Shown in pieces: positions 8,945 through 17,389 of a stretch of DNA of 56,154 nt; positions within the stretch are counted from its first letter, which is position 1, and every line of letters begins with the position of its first letter. Source of the DNA: Candidatus Zhuqueibacterota bacterium. GTDB lineage: Bacteria > Zhuqueibacterota > Zhuqueibacteria > Oceanimicrobiales > Oceanimicrobiaceae. The stretch covers positions 1 to 56,154 of the forward strand of contig JAJDAG010000097.1 in assembly GCA_029262005.1 (NCBI GenBank). Reading direction: 5' to 3'. Under the pieces are notes generated by a model that worked only from the letters and a program-made list of their open reading frames with translations, was not told where the DNA came from and did not search any database. The position numbers were made by a program, and so were the translations under genes.

Positions 8945-9892
8945 CTAACCGCTAATATGTTCACCGCCATCAACACGAATAATATTGCCGTTGGCCCAAC
9001 CCGCTTCATCCAGACACATGAGAAAGATAAAGTCGGCAACATCGCCAGGTGTGGTAATTCGATTAAATGGATTTCTGGTCTTGGCAGTTGCTTTTAAATG
9101 CTGACTGCCGGGAATCAAACGCAAAGCCGGGGTGTCAGTCACACCAGCCTGGATGATGTTTGCCCGAAGTCCGTACGGCGCATACTCGGTTGCAATGGCT
9201 CTAACCACAGCCTCTAAAGCAACCTTTGCTGCCGAGACGGCCGCATAACCACGCCAGGCAACTTCATTGCCCTCACTTGTCATGCCGAGAATGCGTGCAT
9301 CTGCGGAAAAAAGCTTTCTCTCAAAGATAGCCTGGACCCAAGTTGCCAGACTGGTCCCCATACTATGCACGGTAAGAGAAAAATCTTCGTCGTGCAGCAA
9401 CTCTTCATCATTATAAGCAGGCGGGGTTGAAATGTTTGCCAGTTCAGCATGACCGGCTGCAAAATTTTCATCAATAACCGCTTGCAACTTCTCATTGTTA
9501 ACACCAAGTTCATTACTGATTTTTGCAATCAACTGTTGTTGACTTTCTTTTCTTGAGCCATCCTGAGACACGAGCAATTTCAGATTGCCGTAAGCGATGG
9601 AATGCATCAACATGCGCACTACGCCATTTTGCCCGAGGGCTGGTTTGAGGCCGTCGAGAACCGTAGCAATTCCTTCGGCTGCAAGCGCATTAACATTATA
9701 AGTCAGCAGTTGCACACCGGTCTTGCGAATCTCATCAAATTCGGGTTCAATGCGTTTCATTGCGCCTTTTCGATCACGGTGCACGATGCATATGTTCATG
9801 CCGTGGCGGCTCAACTTTTTCGCCGTAGCCAAACCGAAACCGCTTGATCCACCCAGAATCAGCGCCCAATAGTTCTCATCAAAACGTGTCAT
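8945..9892 (-). CDS. Enoyl-ACP reductase-like SDR (FabI type, with insertion)
   Basis: A 315-residue short-chain dehydrogenase. The start is the ATG at 9892, with AAGGA about 5 nt upstream; an upstream TTG overlaps that site. The nucleotide-binding glycine motif is GGSSGFG (14-20). The FabI-like HSIAYG lies at 97-102, and the catalytic Tyr216 and Lys223 are spaced YX6K as in FabI, not YX3K as in FabG. It is about 50 residues longer than E. coli FabI; the extra, mostly polar segment lies around residues 105-165. The C-terminal RVDGGEHISG is typical of SDRs. It is the promoter-proximal gene of the cluster and would reduce the enoyl-ACP, although another reductive role cannot be excluded. Confidence 0.78.
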   Translation of the reverse strand: MTRFDENYWALILGGSSGFGLATAKKLSRHGMNICIVHRDRKGAMKRIEPEFDEIRKTGVQLLTYNVNALAAEGIATVLDGLKPALGQNGVVRMLMHSIAYGNLKLLVSQDGSRKESQQQLIAKISNELGVNNEKLQAVIDENFAAGHAELANISTPPAYNDEELLHDEDFSLTVHSMGTSLATWVQAIFERKLFSADARILGMTSEGNEVAWRGYAAVSAAKVALEAVVRAIATEYAPYGLRANIIQAGVTDTPALRLIPGSQHLKATAKTRNPFNRITTPGDVADFIFLMCLDEAGWANGNIIRVDGGEHISG

Positions 9893-10180
9893 TCTATCCT
9901 TCAAAATTATTAAATAACTTCAACAGTGGTAGTGAATTTGTGAGAAAAAAGCAACACGTTTTTAAAAAAACAGGAATATCATCAGCCGTTTCCGCTATTG
10001 CATTGCCGTGATAAAGGCATACCCAAAACCCCTGAAGAAAACACAATTAAAACAGGCTCGCAAGAACAAATCCTAATTCAAACAGAAGGCATTCGATGGA
10101 AGAAGTCTTTTACAAACCAAAACTGCCACACACTTAAAAGTGCACGGCAGTTGCCATACAATTGGCGACAAATCGGTTTT

Positions 10181-10285
10181 TATTTTGCCATCAACGCTGC
10201 CTTCATATATTCCCGCTTCATCCTGGCAATATGAGAAATGGAATTCTGCTTCAGGCACACGGCGTGATTTGAGCAGTCGCCAAAC
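10181..10285 (-). pseudogene. Displaced fragment of the sdhB 3' end
   Basis: This stretch repeats the last ~117 nt of the intact sdhB (11024-11140). It differs by a few substitutions and an in-frame 12-nt deletion between two CGGC repeats, which would remove Glu222 to Ala225 including the Fe-S ligand Cys223. Read on the minus strand it still ends in Met-Ala-Lys-stop, with TAA instead of TAG. It has no start and no upstream sdhB sequence, so it is a remnant. It and the intact sdhB end flank the toxin-antitoxin pair like imperfect direct repeats of about 105-117 bp. Confidence 0.88.
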
Positions 10286-10297
10286 TTAAAGTCATTT

Positions 10298-10723
10298 TTA
10301 TGTGAAATCACTACTCAGTGGATTCAAAATCCTAAGACTTTTCTCGATTAGCTGATCATGCTGCATGTCTTCAGAATACAGAGCGGTGCAATCACTCAAT
10401 AAACCAGTCGCAACCACAAGGCTATCCCAATACGAGTACTTATAGTGCCTGCTGATATCAATCGCTTTAAGAACATGCGCACTTTCTATCTCGCTAACCT
10501 CAAATGTCGTCACCATTTCAACAACAATATCCTGGCTTTCTCGCTCTGTGCAGTATTTCTTTCTGACCAAAACATTGTAAAGTTCACCGAGCACTTGAGT
10601 GCTTATTAATATCTCCTCGAACCGGTCTTCAATAAGCACCCTTAATTTTTGATATTTTTCTTCCGGATTCTTCGAGTACAAATATACCCAAAGATTTGTA
10701 TCGATCAATATTTTACCGCTCAT
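10298..10723 (-). CDS. PIN-domain ribonuclease toxin (VapC-like)
   Basis: A 141-residue PIN domain. The first acidic residue lies in LIDTNLWVYL near the N-terminus, a conserved Glu in TQVLGELYNVL, and a C-terminal Asp in YSYWDSLVVATGL; together these are the Mg2+-binding acidic set of VapC nucleases. VapC toxins cut structured RNAs such as tRNA or rRNA. It overlaps the preceding small gene by 11 nt, the standard antitoxin-toxin arrangement. It lies in AT-richer DNA than its neighbours and between duplicated sdhB ends, suggesting acquisition by transfer. Confidence 0.85.
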   Translation of the reverse strand: MSGKILIDTNLWVYLYSKNPEEKYQKLRVLIEDRFEEILISTQVLGELYNVLVRKKYCTERESQDIVVEMVTTFEVSEIESAHVLKAIDISRHYKYSYWDSLVVATGLLSDCTALYSEDMQHDQLIEKSLRILNPLSSDFT

Positions 10724-10928
10724 GCAAATCTTCTCGTTGAAACTTATGATTTGGGCGTAGCTCGAATGAATGCTTTTCTAAAAGTTCAAAAAATCGTCCT
10801 TTTTGAACTTTTTTCATTTCCTTCTCAACAATGAGAACTTTAAATTTTTTCCCTTCTTTATCAAAGCCCAATTTCTTATCAAGAATGAGAACCCCGTTTT
10901 TGTAAGTAGCATTCAATATAGTTTGCAT
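10713..10928 (-). CDS. Antitoxin, DUF104/AF2212-like
   Basis: A 71-residue protein beginning MQTILNATYKNGVLILDKKL, which resembles the small beta-rich AF2212/DUF104 antitoxins that precede PIN toxins. The start is the ATG at 10928, since the longer frame begins at a TTG at 10943. The lysine-rich C-terminus would wrap the toxin. No DNA-binding helix-turn-helix is evident. The 11-nt overlap with the PIN gene supports a toxin-antitoxin pair. Confidence 0.72.
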   Translation of the reverse strand: MQTILNATYKNGVLILDKKLGFDKEGKKFKVLIVEKEMKKVQKGRFFELLEKHSFELRPNHKFQREDLHER

Positions 10929-11022
10929 GATCTTATTTCCCAAAACGTTACTTCCCTAATCAGTTACTCATTTCTGGTATAAAAATAGCATAACTTCATC
11001 TAATTTTCCAGAATTTTCTTTC

Positions 11023-11778
11023 CTATTTTGCCATCAACGCTGCCTTCATATATTCCCGCTTCATCCTGGCAATATGAGAAATGGAAATCTGCTTCGGGCA
11101 CACGGCTTCGCACTCGGCGTGATTTGAGCAGTCGCCAAAACCCTCAGAATCCATTTGCTCGACCATAAGCAGAACACGTTCAGCGCGCTCAGGATGCCCC
11201 TGTGGCAGCAACGCCAGTTGAGAAATCTTTGCAGCCGTAAACAGTGAAGCCGAGGCATTGGGGCATGCAGCAACACAGGCAGCACAACCGATGCATGATG
11301 CTGCATCCATCGCTTCATCTGCAACAGACTTGGAAATAGGAATGGCGTTTGCATCCGGGGCGCCACCGGCATTCATGGAGACGTAGCCACCGGCCGAAAT
11401 AATGCGGTCAAACGCTGTTCGGTCCACCACCAAATCTTTGATAACCGGGAACGCCTGTGCACGCCACGGTTCAATTGTGATTGTATCGCCATCCTTGTAC
11501 TCGCGCATGTGCAACTGACAAGTGGCGGCACCATTCCAGGGCCCGTGTGCCACACCATTTATGACCAAACTGCACATGCCGCAAATACCTTCCCGACAAT
11601 CGTTATCGAACTCAATCGGGTCTCCGTCTTCGGCCAAAAGTTTCTCATTTAACACGTCCAGCATTTCCAGAAAAGACATGTGGGTAGAAACAGTTTCAAG
11701 CGTGTAGGCTACCAACCCGCCCGTGCTGTTTGTATCTTTCTGCCGCCAGACTTTTAAGTTTAATGTCATCGTTTCCAT
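11023..11778 (-). CDS. sdhB: Succinate dehydrogenase/fumarate reductase iron-sulfur subunit
   Basis: A 251-residue subunit with three Fe-S binding regions: 2Fe-2S with Cys61, 66, 69 and 87 (CREGICGMC); 4Fe-4S with Cys162, 165 and 168 (CIGCAAC); and the remaining ligands Cys172, 217, 223 and 227 completing the 4Fe-4S and 3Fe-4S centres. It passes electrons from SdhA flavin to the membrane quinone site. It lies 52 nt behind sdhA on the same strand. AGGAAAA precedes the ATG at 11778. Its last ~117 nt are duplicated, in decayed form, 740 nt further on. Confidence 0.95.
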   Translation of the reverse strand: METMTLNLKVWRQKDTNSTGGLVAYTLETVSTHMSFLEMLDVLNEKLLAEDGDPIEFDNDCREGICGMCSLVINGVAHGPWNGAATCQLHMREYKDGDTITIEPWRAQAFPVIKDLVVDRTAFDRIISAGGYVSMNAGGAPDANAIPISKSVADEAMDAASCIGCAACVAACPNASASLFTAAKISQLALLPQGHPERAERVLLMVEQMDSEGFGDCSNHAECEAVCPKQISISHIARMKREYMKAALMAK

Positions 11779-11830
11779 CAGATACTTTTCCTATGGTAAA
11801 AATTTAATCGAAACGTCTGTGCACAAATCA

Positions 11831-13744
11831 TTATTTATAACTTCGTTGCGTCAACTTTACATTCTTAAACTCGAGACTTTCTTTGTGCAGATTTGGCGCT
11901 TTGCCTTCTCCGGTATATTCCCAGGCTGTAACGTGAGAGAAATTCTCATCATCGCGCAAAGCTTCACCTTCTTCTGTTTGCGACTCCTCCCGAAAGTGAC
12001 CGCCGCAGGACTCTGTTCGTTCCAAAGCGTCCCGCGCCATCAATTCAGCCAGCTCAAAATAGTCTGCCACACGCGTGGCAAATTCCAGATTTTTGTTGAG
12101 GCTCGCCTTATCGTTTGGCACTTTCAGCTCGCTCCAGAACTCAGTTTTAAGCTCCGGAATTTCTTTAAGTGCCGTATTCAACCCCTTTTCATTGCGGGCC
12201 ATACCGACATTATTCCACAAGTTCAAACCAAGTTGCCGAGAAAAATCGGTCACTGTTTTTTTACCATTAATTGAAAGCAATTTGTCTATCTGAGCATTGA
12301 CCTCCTCTTCAGCATCCTGAAACTCGACGCTGTCAATGGCGGTACCACTGACTCCGGCATTAGCAAGATAATCACCAAGGGTGTAAGGAATCACAAAATA
12401 TCCGTCAGCCAGGCCTTGCATCAGAGCGCTGGCGCCCAGACGATTAGCGCCATGATCAGAAAAATTGGCTTCGCCAAGTACGAACAAACCCGGTACATTG
12501 CTCATTAAATTATAATCAACCCAGAGGCCACCCATGGTGTAATGCACAGCCGGGAAAATTCGCATCGGCACTTTGTAGGGATTTTCACCGGTAATGCGCT
12601 CGTACATATCGAACAAGTTACCGTATTTATCCCGTACCGTATCTTCGCCCATGCGTTCGATGGCATTGGCAAAATCGAGGTAAACCGCGAGACCAGTATC
12701 GCCGACGCCCTTTCCCTCATCGCAGGCATTTTTGGCATTTCTCGATGCCACATCACGCGGCACCAGGTTGCCAAAACTCGGATAGCGACGTTCCAAATAA
12801 TAATCGCGTTCATCTTCAGGAATCTCGTTGGGCTTGCGGGTGTCTCCCTTCTTTTTCGGCACCCAGACGCGGCCATCGTTGCGCAGACTCTCACTCATCA
12901 AAGTCAGCTTCGACTGGTAATCTCCGGAAACCGGAATACAAGTCGGGTGAATTTGTGTATAGCACGGATTGGCAAACAAAGCCCCGCGCTTGTGACACCG
13001 CCAGGCCGCGGTCGCATTTGAGTTCTTGGCGTTCGTCGAAAGGTAGAAGACATTGCCGTAACCACCCGTGGCCAGCACAACTGCATCGCCGGCAAACGAT
13101 TTGATTTCACCGGTCACCAGATTGCGCGTAACAATACCCTTTGCATGGCCATCTTTGACTACGAGATCAAGCATTTCGTAACGTGGAAACATCTTGACTT
13201 TGCCGGTTTCCACCTGACGCATGAGCGAACTGTAAGCGCCGAGCAGAAGCTGCTGCCCCGTTTGGCCACGGGCATAAAATGTACGTGAAACCTGGGCGCC
13301 GCCAAATGAACGGTTATCCAACAACCCGCCATACTCACGCGCAAACGGCACCCCCTGTGCCACACATTGATCGATAATATTATTGCTCACCTGGGCCAAC
13401 CGGTAAACATTGGCCTCGCGGGAACGGTAATCACCACCTTTGACGGTGTCGTAAAACAGTCGCCAGATGCTGTCGCCATCATTCGGATAGTTTTTCGCTG
13501 CGTTTATGCCGCCTTGCGCCGCAATACTGTGTGCCCGGCGCGCAGAATCCTGAATACAAAAGTTCAACACATTGTATCCCATTTCGCCAAGCGAAGCCGC
13601 GGCCGCGCCACCAGCCAAACCGGTGCCGACAACGATAACCGTGTATTTCCGCTTGTTCGCCGGATTCACCAGCTTAAGATCAAATTTATGTTTATCCCAC
13701 TTTTCAGCCAGTGGGCCATCAGGTGTTTTTGAGTCGAGGGTCAT
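11831..13744 (-). CDS. sdhA: Succinate dehydrogenase/fumarate reductase flavoprotein subunit
   Basis: A 637-residue flavoprotein. The start is the ATG at 13744, preceded by AGGAG 8 nt upstream; a longer open frame reaching 13969 lies inside sdhC and is an artefact. The FAD Rossmann motif [15 protein letters not shown] is near residue 35, and the covalent-FAD region reads [15 protein letters not shown]. The substrate-site segment CYTQIHPTC and the catalytic-Arg region [18 protein letters not shown] are present. It oxidises succinate or, reversed, reduces fumarate. It begins 2 nt after the sdhC stop, so the operon is sdhCAB, as in organisms with a single diheme membrane subunit. Confidence 0.95.
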   Translation of the reverse strand: MTLDSKTPDGPLAEKWDKHKFDLKLVNPANKRKYTVIVVGTGLAGGAAAASLGEMGYNVLNFCIQDSARRAHSIAAQGGINAAKNYPNDGDSIWRLFYDTVKGGDYRSREANVYRLAQVSNNIIDQCVAQGVPFAREYGGLLDNRSFGGAQVSRTFYARGQTGQQLLLGAYSSLMRQVETGKVKMFPRYEMLDLVVKDGHAKGIVTRNLVTGEIKSFAGDAVVLATGGYGNVFYLSTNAKNSNATAAWRCHKRGALFANPCYTQIHPTCIPVSGDYQSKLTLMSESLRNDGRVWVPKKKGDTRKPNEIPEDERDYYLERRYPSFGNLVPRDVASRNAKNACDEGKGVGDTGLAVYLDFANAIERMGEDTVRDKYGNLFDMYERITGENPYKVPMRIFPAVHYTMGGLWVDYNLMSNVPGLFVLGEANFSDHGANRLGASALMQGLADGYFVIPYTLGDYLANAGVSGTAIDSVEFQDAEEEVNAQIDKLLSINGKKTVTDFSRQLGLNLWNNVGMARNEKGLNTALKEIPELKTEFWSELKVPNDKASLNKNLEFATRVADYFELAELMARDALERTESCGGHFREESQTEEGEALRDDENFSHVTAWEYTGEGKAPNLHKESLEFKNVKLTQRSYK

Positions 13745-13746
13745 GT

Positions 13747-14427
13747 CTACGCTCCTGTAAAATAGATCCAGATTGGAATGCCAATAAAGCCTGCTGCCAA
13801 AACTACCGCTATGAAAATGCCGACAGAATGAATAAGCGGCGAATAGCGCGGATGGTTTCCCCCCATTGATTGAAAAGTGCTCCAAAAGCCGTGGCGCAAA
13901 TGAAAGCCAAGAAACAGCAGGGTACCCACATACCAGACAACATACACCGGATTGCTGAACGTTTCCCACACAAGTTTGTGCAGGTCGCGCATGACAACGC
14001 CGTCAACGGTCATGGCGTATTCCGGCCCATATTTAAACGTCTTAATGTGAATTACCAGAAAAATGAAGGTGAGCAGGCCTGAATAAATCATGGTCGTTGA
14101 AGCAAATGTCTTTTTGCTGGCCCCACCGGCATCACCTGACTGCCTGTAACCAGAAGGACGTGCCGCCTTTTTGCCCAGCGCAACAGAAATGCCTGAGACA
14201 ACATGCGCCAACAGAATCGCAATCAGGACGAACTCTGCCACAATCAGGATGTTACCAAAACTGATAAGAAAATGCCCGTATTGATTATAAGGCACAGGGT
14301 CTGTGCTGTACAGCAAAAAATTCCCCAGCAGGTGCTCGAGCAGAAAAAAGACCATGGCCAACCCTGTTAGGGCCATGACGTACTTCTTCCCCACTGAGCT
14401 CCCGAGAATCTTGGATAAAGGAAGCAT
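13747..14427 (-). CDS. sdhC: Succinate dehydrogenase cytochrome b subunit (fused membrane anchor)
   Basis: A 226-residue protein with five hydrophobic membrane segments, matching the cytochrome b558 subunit family of Bacillus SdhC and Wolinella FrdC. His residues in membrane-proximal positions ([38 protein letters not shown]) are candidates for the axial ligands of two haems. It anchors the complex and carries the menaquinone site. It is the first gene of sdhCAB, with GGAG about 10 nt before the ATG. No SdhD is present, as expected for this class. Confidence 0.92.
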   Translation of the reverse strand: MLPLSKILGSSVGKKYVMALTGLAMVFFLLEHLLGNFLLYSTDPVPYNQYGHFLISFGNILIVAEFVLIAILLAHVVSGISVALGKKAARPSGYRQSGDAGGASKKTFASTTMIYSGLLTFIFLVIHIKTFKYGPEYAMTVDGVVMRDLHKLVWETFSNPVYVVWYVGTLLFLGFHLRHGFWSTFQSMGGNHPRYSPLIHSVGIFIAVVLAAGFIGIPIWIYFTGA

Positions 14428-14735
14428 AATTCAGGCTCCGGAATTAGATGTGTTTTTTATGAGTATAACGATTAGTGGCAAGAAACCCTTTCCAATTTTT
14501 GCCGGTGGAATATAAGTTAACTGAAAATAAAAATCAAGGGTGAGCGAAGCGTTATGTGGTAAATATCGCCGGGATATGAAAATAAGTGACGGCGATTCAG
14601 GGTTCACACCTGGCTGTTGGCATTAGCAGACGGTTTGTGTGGATAAAAAGGCCCAGTACAGATCGCCCGAAAATTCGATAACACTCTGTAATTGAGTTTG
14701 TAAGGGATTGTTGGGAAACAAATTTGGCGCAACTA
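14428..14735. other. Intergenic region upstream of sdhC
   Basis: About 300 nt with no supported gene. It must hold the sdhCAB promoter (minus strand) and the end of the secreted-protein gene. I see no clear hairpin with a T run and no recognisable riboswitch. Confidence 0.5.
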
Positions 14736-17321
14736 CTACATTCTCCTTTGCACTACTGCCACTTTCAAGGTTTTCTGCAGGCCGAGTTCCGGCGCTTCGA
14801 TGTGTGCCAGGTAAATGCCCGAAGCCACAAACTTGTTATTTTTGGTCAGCAAGTCCCAGCGCAGGAAAGGCGAGTCATTGTTTTTTTCCAGCGTGCGAAT
14901 GCGTATGCCCGACAATCTGTAAATACGAATTCGGACGTGATTCGGCAAATGGGTAAAGGTGACAAACTGCTCTTCGCCGAACCGCGACGACTCAAGTGAG
15001 TTGTGAGCAAAGTAGGGATTGGGGAAGACATTGGCTGCCTCGAAATTTTCAGCCTGCAGGGTAAGAGTTTGCTCAGAGGTCAAGCCACCGGTTCTGATGA
15101 TGAAAACATCTTCGATGCTGTTCGGAGTGGCGGCCACCGAGTCTGCCGGCGGGCTGAAAACCCGTACCATGATGCCGTTTACAATTGGGAAGTTGTAGCC
15201 GCCACTCTGACTGTATTGATGGTCGAGCACGACTGCCTGTGTGGATAAATCGGTCACATGCCAGAAAAACCGCGATTGCTTATCCTGGTCAAAAGTAACC
15301 TCGTAATCATGGCCGGTGACTTGTTCAGGGAAGACAACATCCCACAAAACCAAACCATCACTGTGGCCTGCGCTGTGTTCTGCTTCCCGGTCAAAAACAA
15401 AATGGGCATTCTCCCCAGCGCCGGGAACAACCTCGATAAAACTAACTTCCGGAATGAATTTGCTGGTGAGAATATCTCCGGGATAGGCTGTAAACCAGTC
15501 ATTCCTAACAGCAGGGGTGTTTTCATTCTGACTAATTCCATTGTGGTCAATGTAGAAAGCGGTAACGCCAAATGTATAAGGATTGCCGAGCTGAACCGGG
15601 AGTCCGGTGAATGCGTCGTGGGTAACTCTCAGGTGTAGTGAGGCGCCTTCCGGGTTTGCCAACGCTGTTGAGTCCATATTATTGACTGCTGGATAGATGA
15701 GGACACGACCTTGTTTCCTGTCAACATAAAAATTGCCGATTTCGTTGTCAAGATCAAAGCGTGCAATGATTTTCGAGTTTTCAACCTCATTCACTGAATC
15801 AGCCGGCACATTGGAGTGGAATTGCTTGACCACAAAACCTTCAAAACGGTAGTCGAAGCCAGAATTTTGCCGGCGAAGTGTCAGGTGACTTTCTACGGGC
15901 AATAGCAAATCGATAAAATGATTGCCTGATTCATCTTTGCCACTGCGGCTGATGAATTTTGCTGACGGGGGCTCGAATCTGTTGAAATTGCTGTCAAAGA
16001 ATCCCTGAACTTTGCGGTCGAGCTCTTTGGCAACGTTGATGCTCTCCAACTCATCATTGCCTCGGCCAACAACAAACGCCGTGACAATATCCTGGACATC
16101 GCCAACATCCATGCGGAAGGGACCGGTGTTAACATGCATTCTTTGGTCGTCACCACCTGTTTGCCTCCAACCGGTGCCGGACACCGGATCGCCGGAAAAC
16201 CGAAACAAAGGGTTATCCTGTGCTGTGCCGCCAATCCCCCAGTACAAAGGATTGACGATATCGCATTGTTGTCCAAGCCCTTGCATAAGGCATCTTATTT
16301 CATCTGCTGTATCTGGGCCATAGTAATAATGCGATAGAGTGGTAAAAGAACTCATCCCAAGTACTTTATGATTGGGAATCACTTCAACGCCCAGATTGGG
16401 CCCCAGAACGCGCCGTGCCGTATCGCCGGGGGAAGCGACCACAGGTCCCTGGAGAATATCAACCAAAAAACAGGGTGGGTTTTGGCCATAGCGTTCATCC
16501 GGGCCTTCGTTGTAAGTATAACCGGCGTTCAGAAGTGTATCACAGCCAACCAGATCATCAGTGTAACTACCCAAATCCGGATCGTGCCACGAGGTAAAGT
16601 AGATGTCCTCAAGTGGTCTTGTGCCTTTGTTAATCAGCCGGAAACGAATAAATGCTGTGCTGCCCAGCGAGGAACCGGCTGCATAAGCCCAGGCCGTTAC
16701 ATGAATCTCCATACCAACGATTCTGGCGCCAGGCCATGCCCGGATTCCAACTTCAACGCCATCGTTTATAGCAAACCACAACATTTGATCACCAAGCAAA
16801 TCCGGTTTGTCAATGTCGGGATTGTAAATTCTGTCGCCATCCAAATCGACAAAATCGGCGCCCTGCTTGACTGCATCGGCCCAGTCAAGATACGCCTCGG
16901 AACCCGGACCATCCTCTGATTTCACCTGATAGATTTTTGCAAATGGGTCATTGCGGTCACCACCAACCGGGCCTTCAATATAATCCTGCACACGAGAAGC
17001 AGACGCAACACCCGAGGCCCACAGTTCGCCATCAATCACACCACTGACCAAGAAACCACTGGAAAATAAAAAGTGAATGTCTGAACCGGCAGGATATTCT
17101 CCGTAACGACCGTGCAGCGGGCCTTCTAAATCGTCGCCGGCATCTGCAATGACACCGTTGTTAGCAAAGGGAAGGCTGAGCTGGTTTCCCTGAAGATATT
17201 TTACGTCACCGATTACTTTAGATTTGTGCAGTGTGGCTGATTTTTCGTATTTGTCGCTTTGTCCAAGGGCAGTTGAAATCAACACTGCGATGCAAAAAAG
17301 GAAAGTGATAATTGGTTTCAT
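14736..17321 (-). CDS. Large secreted protein with Por-type C-terminal sorting domain
   Basis: An 861-residue protein of unknown function. The start is the ATG at 17321, because GGAGG and AAGGAG precede it and a signal peptide (MKPIITFLFCIAVLISTALG) follows at once. The body is Asp/Gly-rich and beta-sheet-like, with segments such as DLDGDRIYNPDIDKPDL that resemble Ca-binding loops. The last ~90 residues (NVFPNPYFAHNS ... RIRIYRLSGIRIRTL ... ASGIYLAHIEA) have the PNP-motif Ig-like layout of type IX secretion sorting domains (type A) or FlgD-like domains. It would therefore be secreted or surface-attached. A close tandem paralogue lies 68 nt upstream. Confidence 0.8.
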   Translation of the reverse strand: MKPIITFLFCIAVLISTALGQSDKYEKSATLHKSKVIGDVKYLQGNQLSLPFANNGVIADAGDDLEGPLHGRYGEYPAGSDIHFLFSSGFLVSGVIDGELWASGVASASRVQDYIEGPVGGDRNDPFAKIYQVKSEDGPGSEAYLDWADAVKQGADFVDLDGDRIYNPDIDKPDLLGDQMLWFAINDGVEVGIRAWPGARIVGMEIHVTAWAYAAGSSLGSTAFIRFRLINKGTRPLEDIYFTSWHDPDLGSYTDDLVGCDTLLNAGYTYNEGPDERYGQNPPCFLVDILQGPVVASPGDTARRVLGPNLGVEVIPNHKVLGMSSFTTLSHYYYGPDTADEIRCLMQGLGQQCDIVNPLYWGIGGTAQDNPLFRFSGDPVSGTGWRQTGGDDQRMHVNTGPFRMDVGDVQDIVTAFVVGRGNDELESINVAKELDRKVQGFFDSNFNRFEPPSAKFISRSGKDESGNHFIDLLLPVESHLTLRRQNSGFDYRFEGFVVKQFHSNVPADSVNEVENSKIIARFDLDNEIGNFYVDRKQGRVLIYPAVNNMDSTALANPEGASLHLRVTHDAFTGLPVQLGNPYTFGVTAFYIDHNGISQNENTPAVRNDWFTAYPGDILTSKFIPEVSFIEVVPGAGENAHFVFDREAEHSAGHSDGLVLWDVVFPEQVTGHDYEVTFDQDKQSRFFWHVTDLSTQAVVLDHQYSQSGGYNFPIVNGIMVRVFSPPADSVAATPNSIEDVFIIRTGGLTSEQTLTLQAENFEAANVFPNPYFAHNSLESSRFGEEQFVTFTHLPNHVRIRIYRLSGIRIRTLEKNNDSPFLRWDLLTKNNKFVASGIYLAHIEAPELGLQKTLKVAVVQRRM

Positions 17322-17389
17322 GGCTCCTTCCTCCAATTCTTTTTTGTCCATACTCATATTTCTACAAACAAATTGCCCGGAAAACTGCG

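Noticed and set aside
13745-13969. N-terminal extension of SdhA
   Set aside because: It overlaps sdhC in another frame, and a consensus ribosome site precedes the ATG at 13744.
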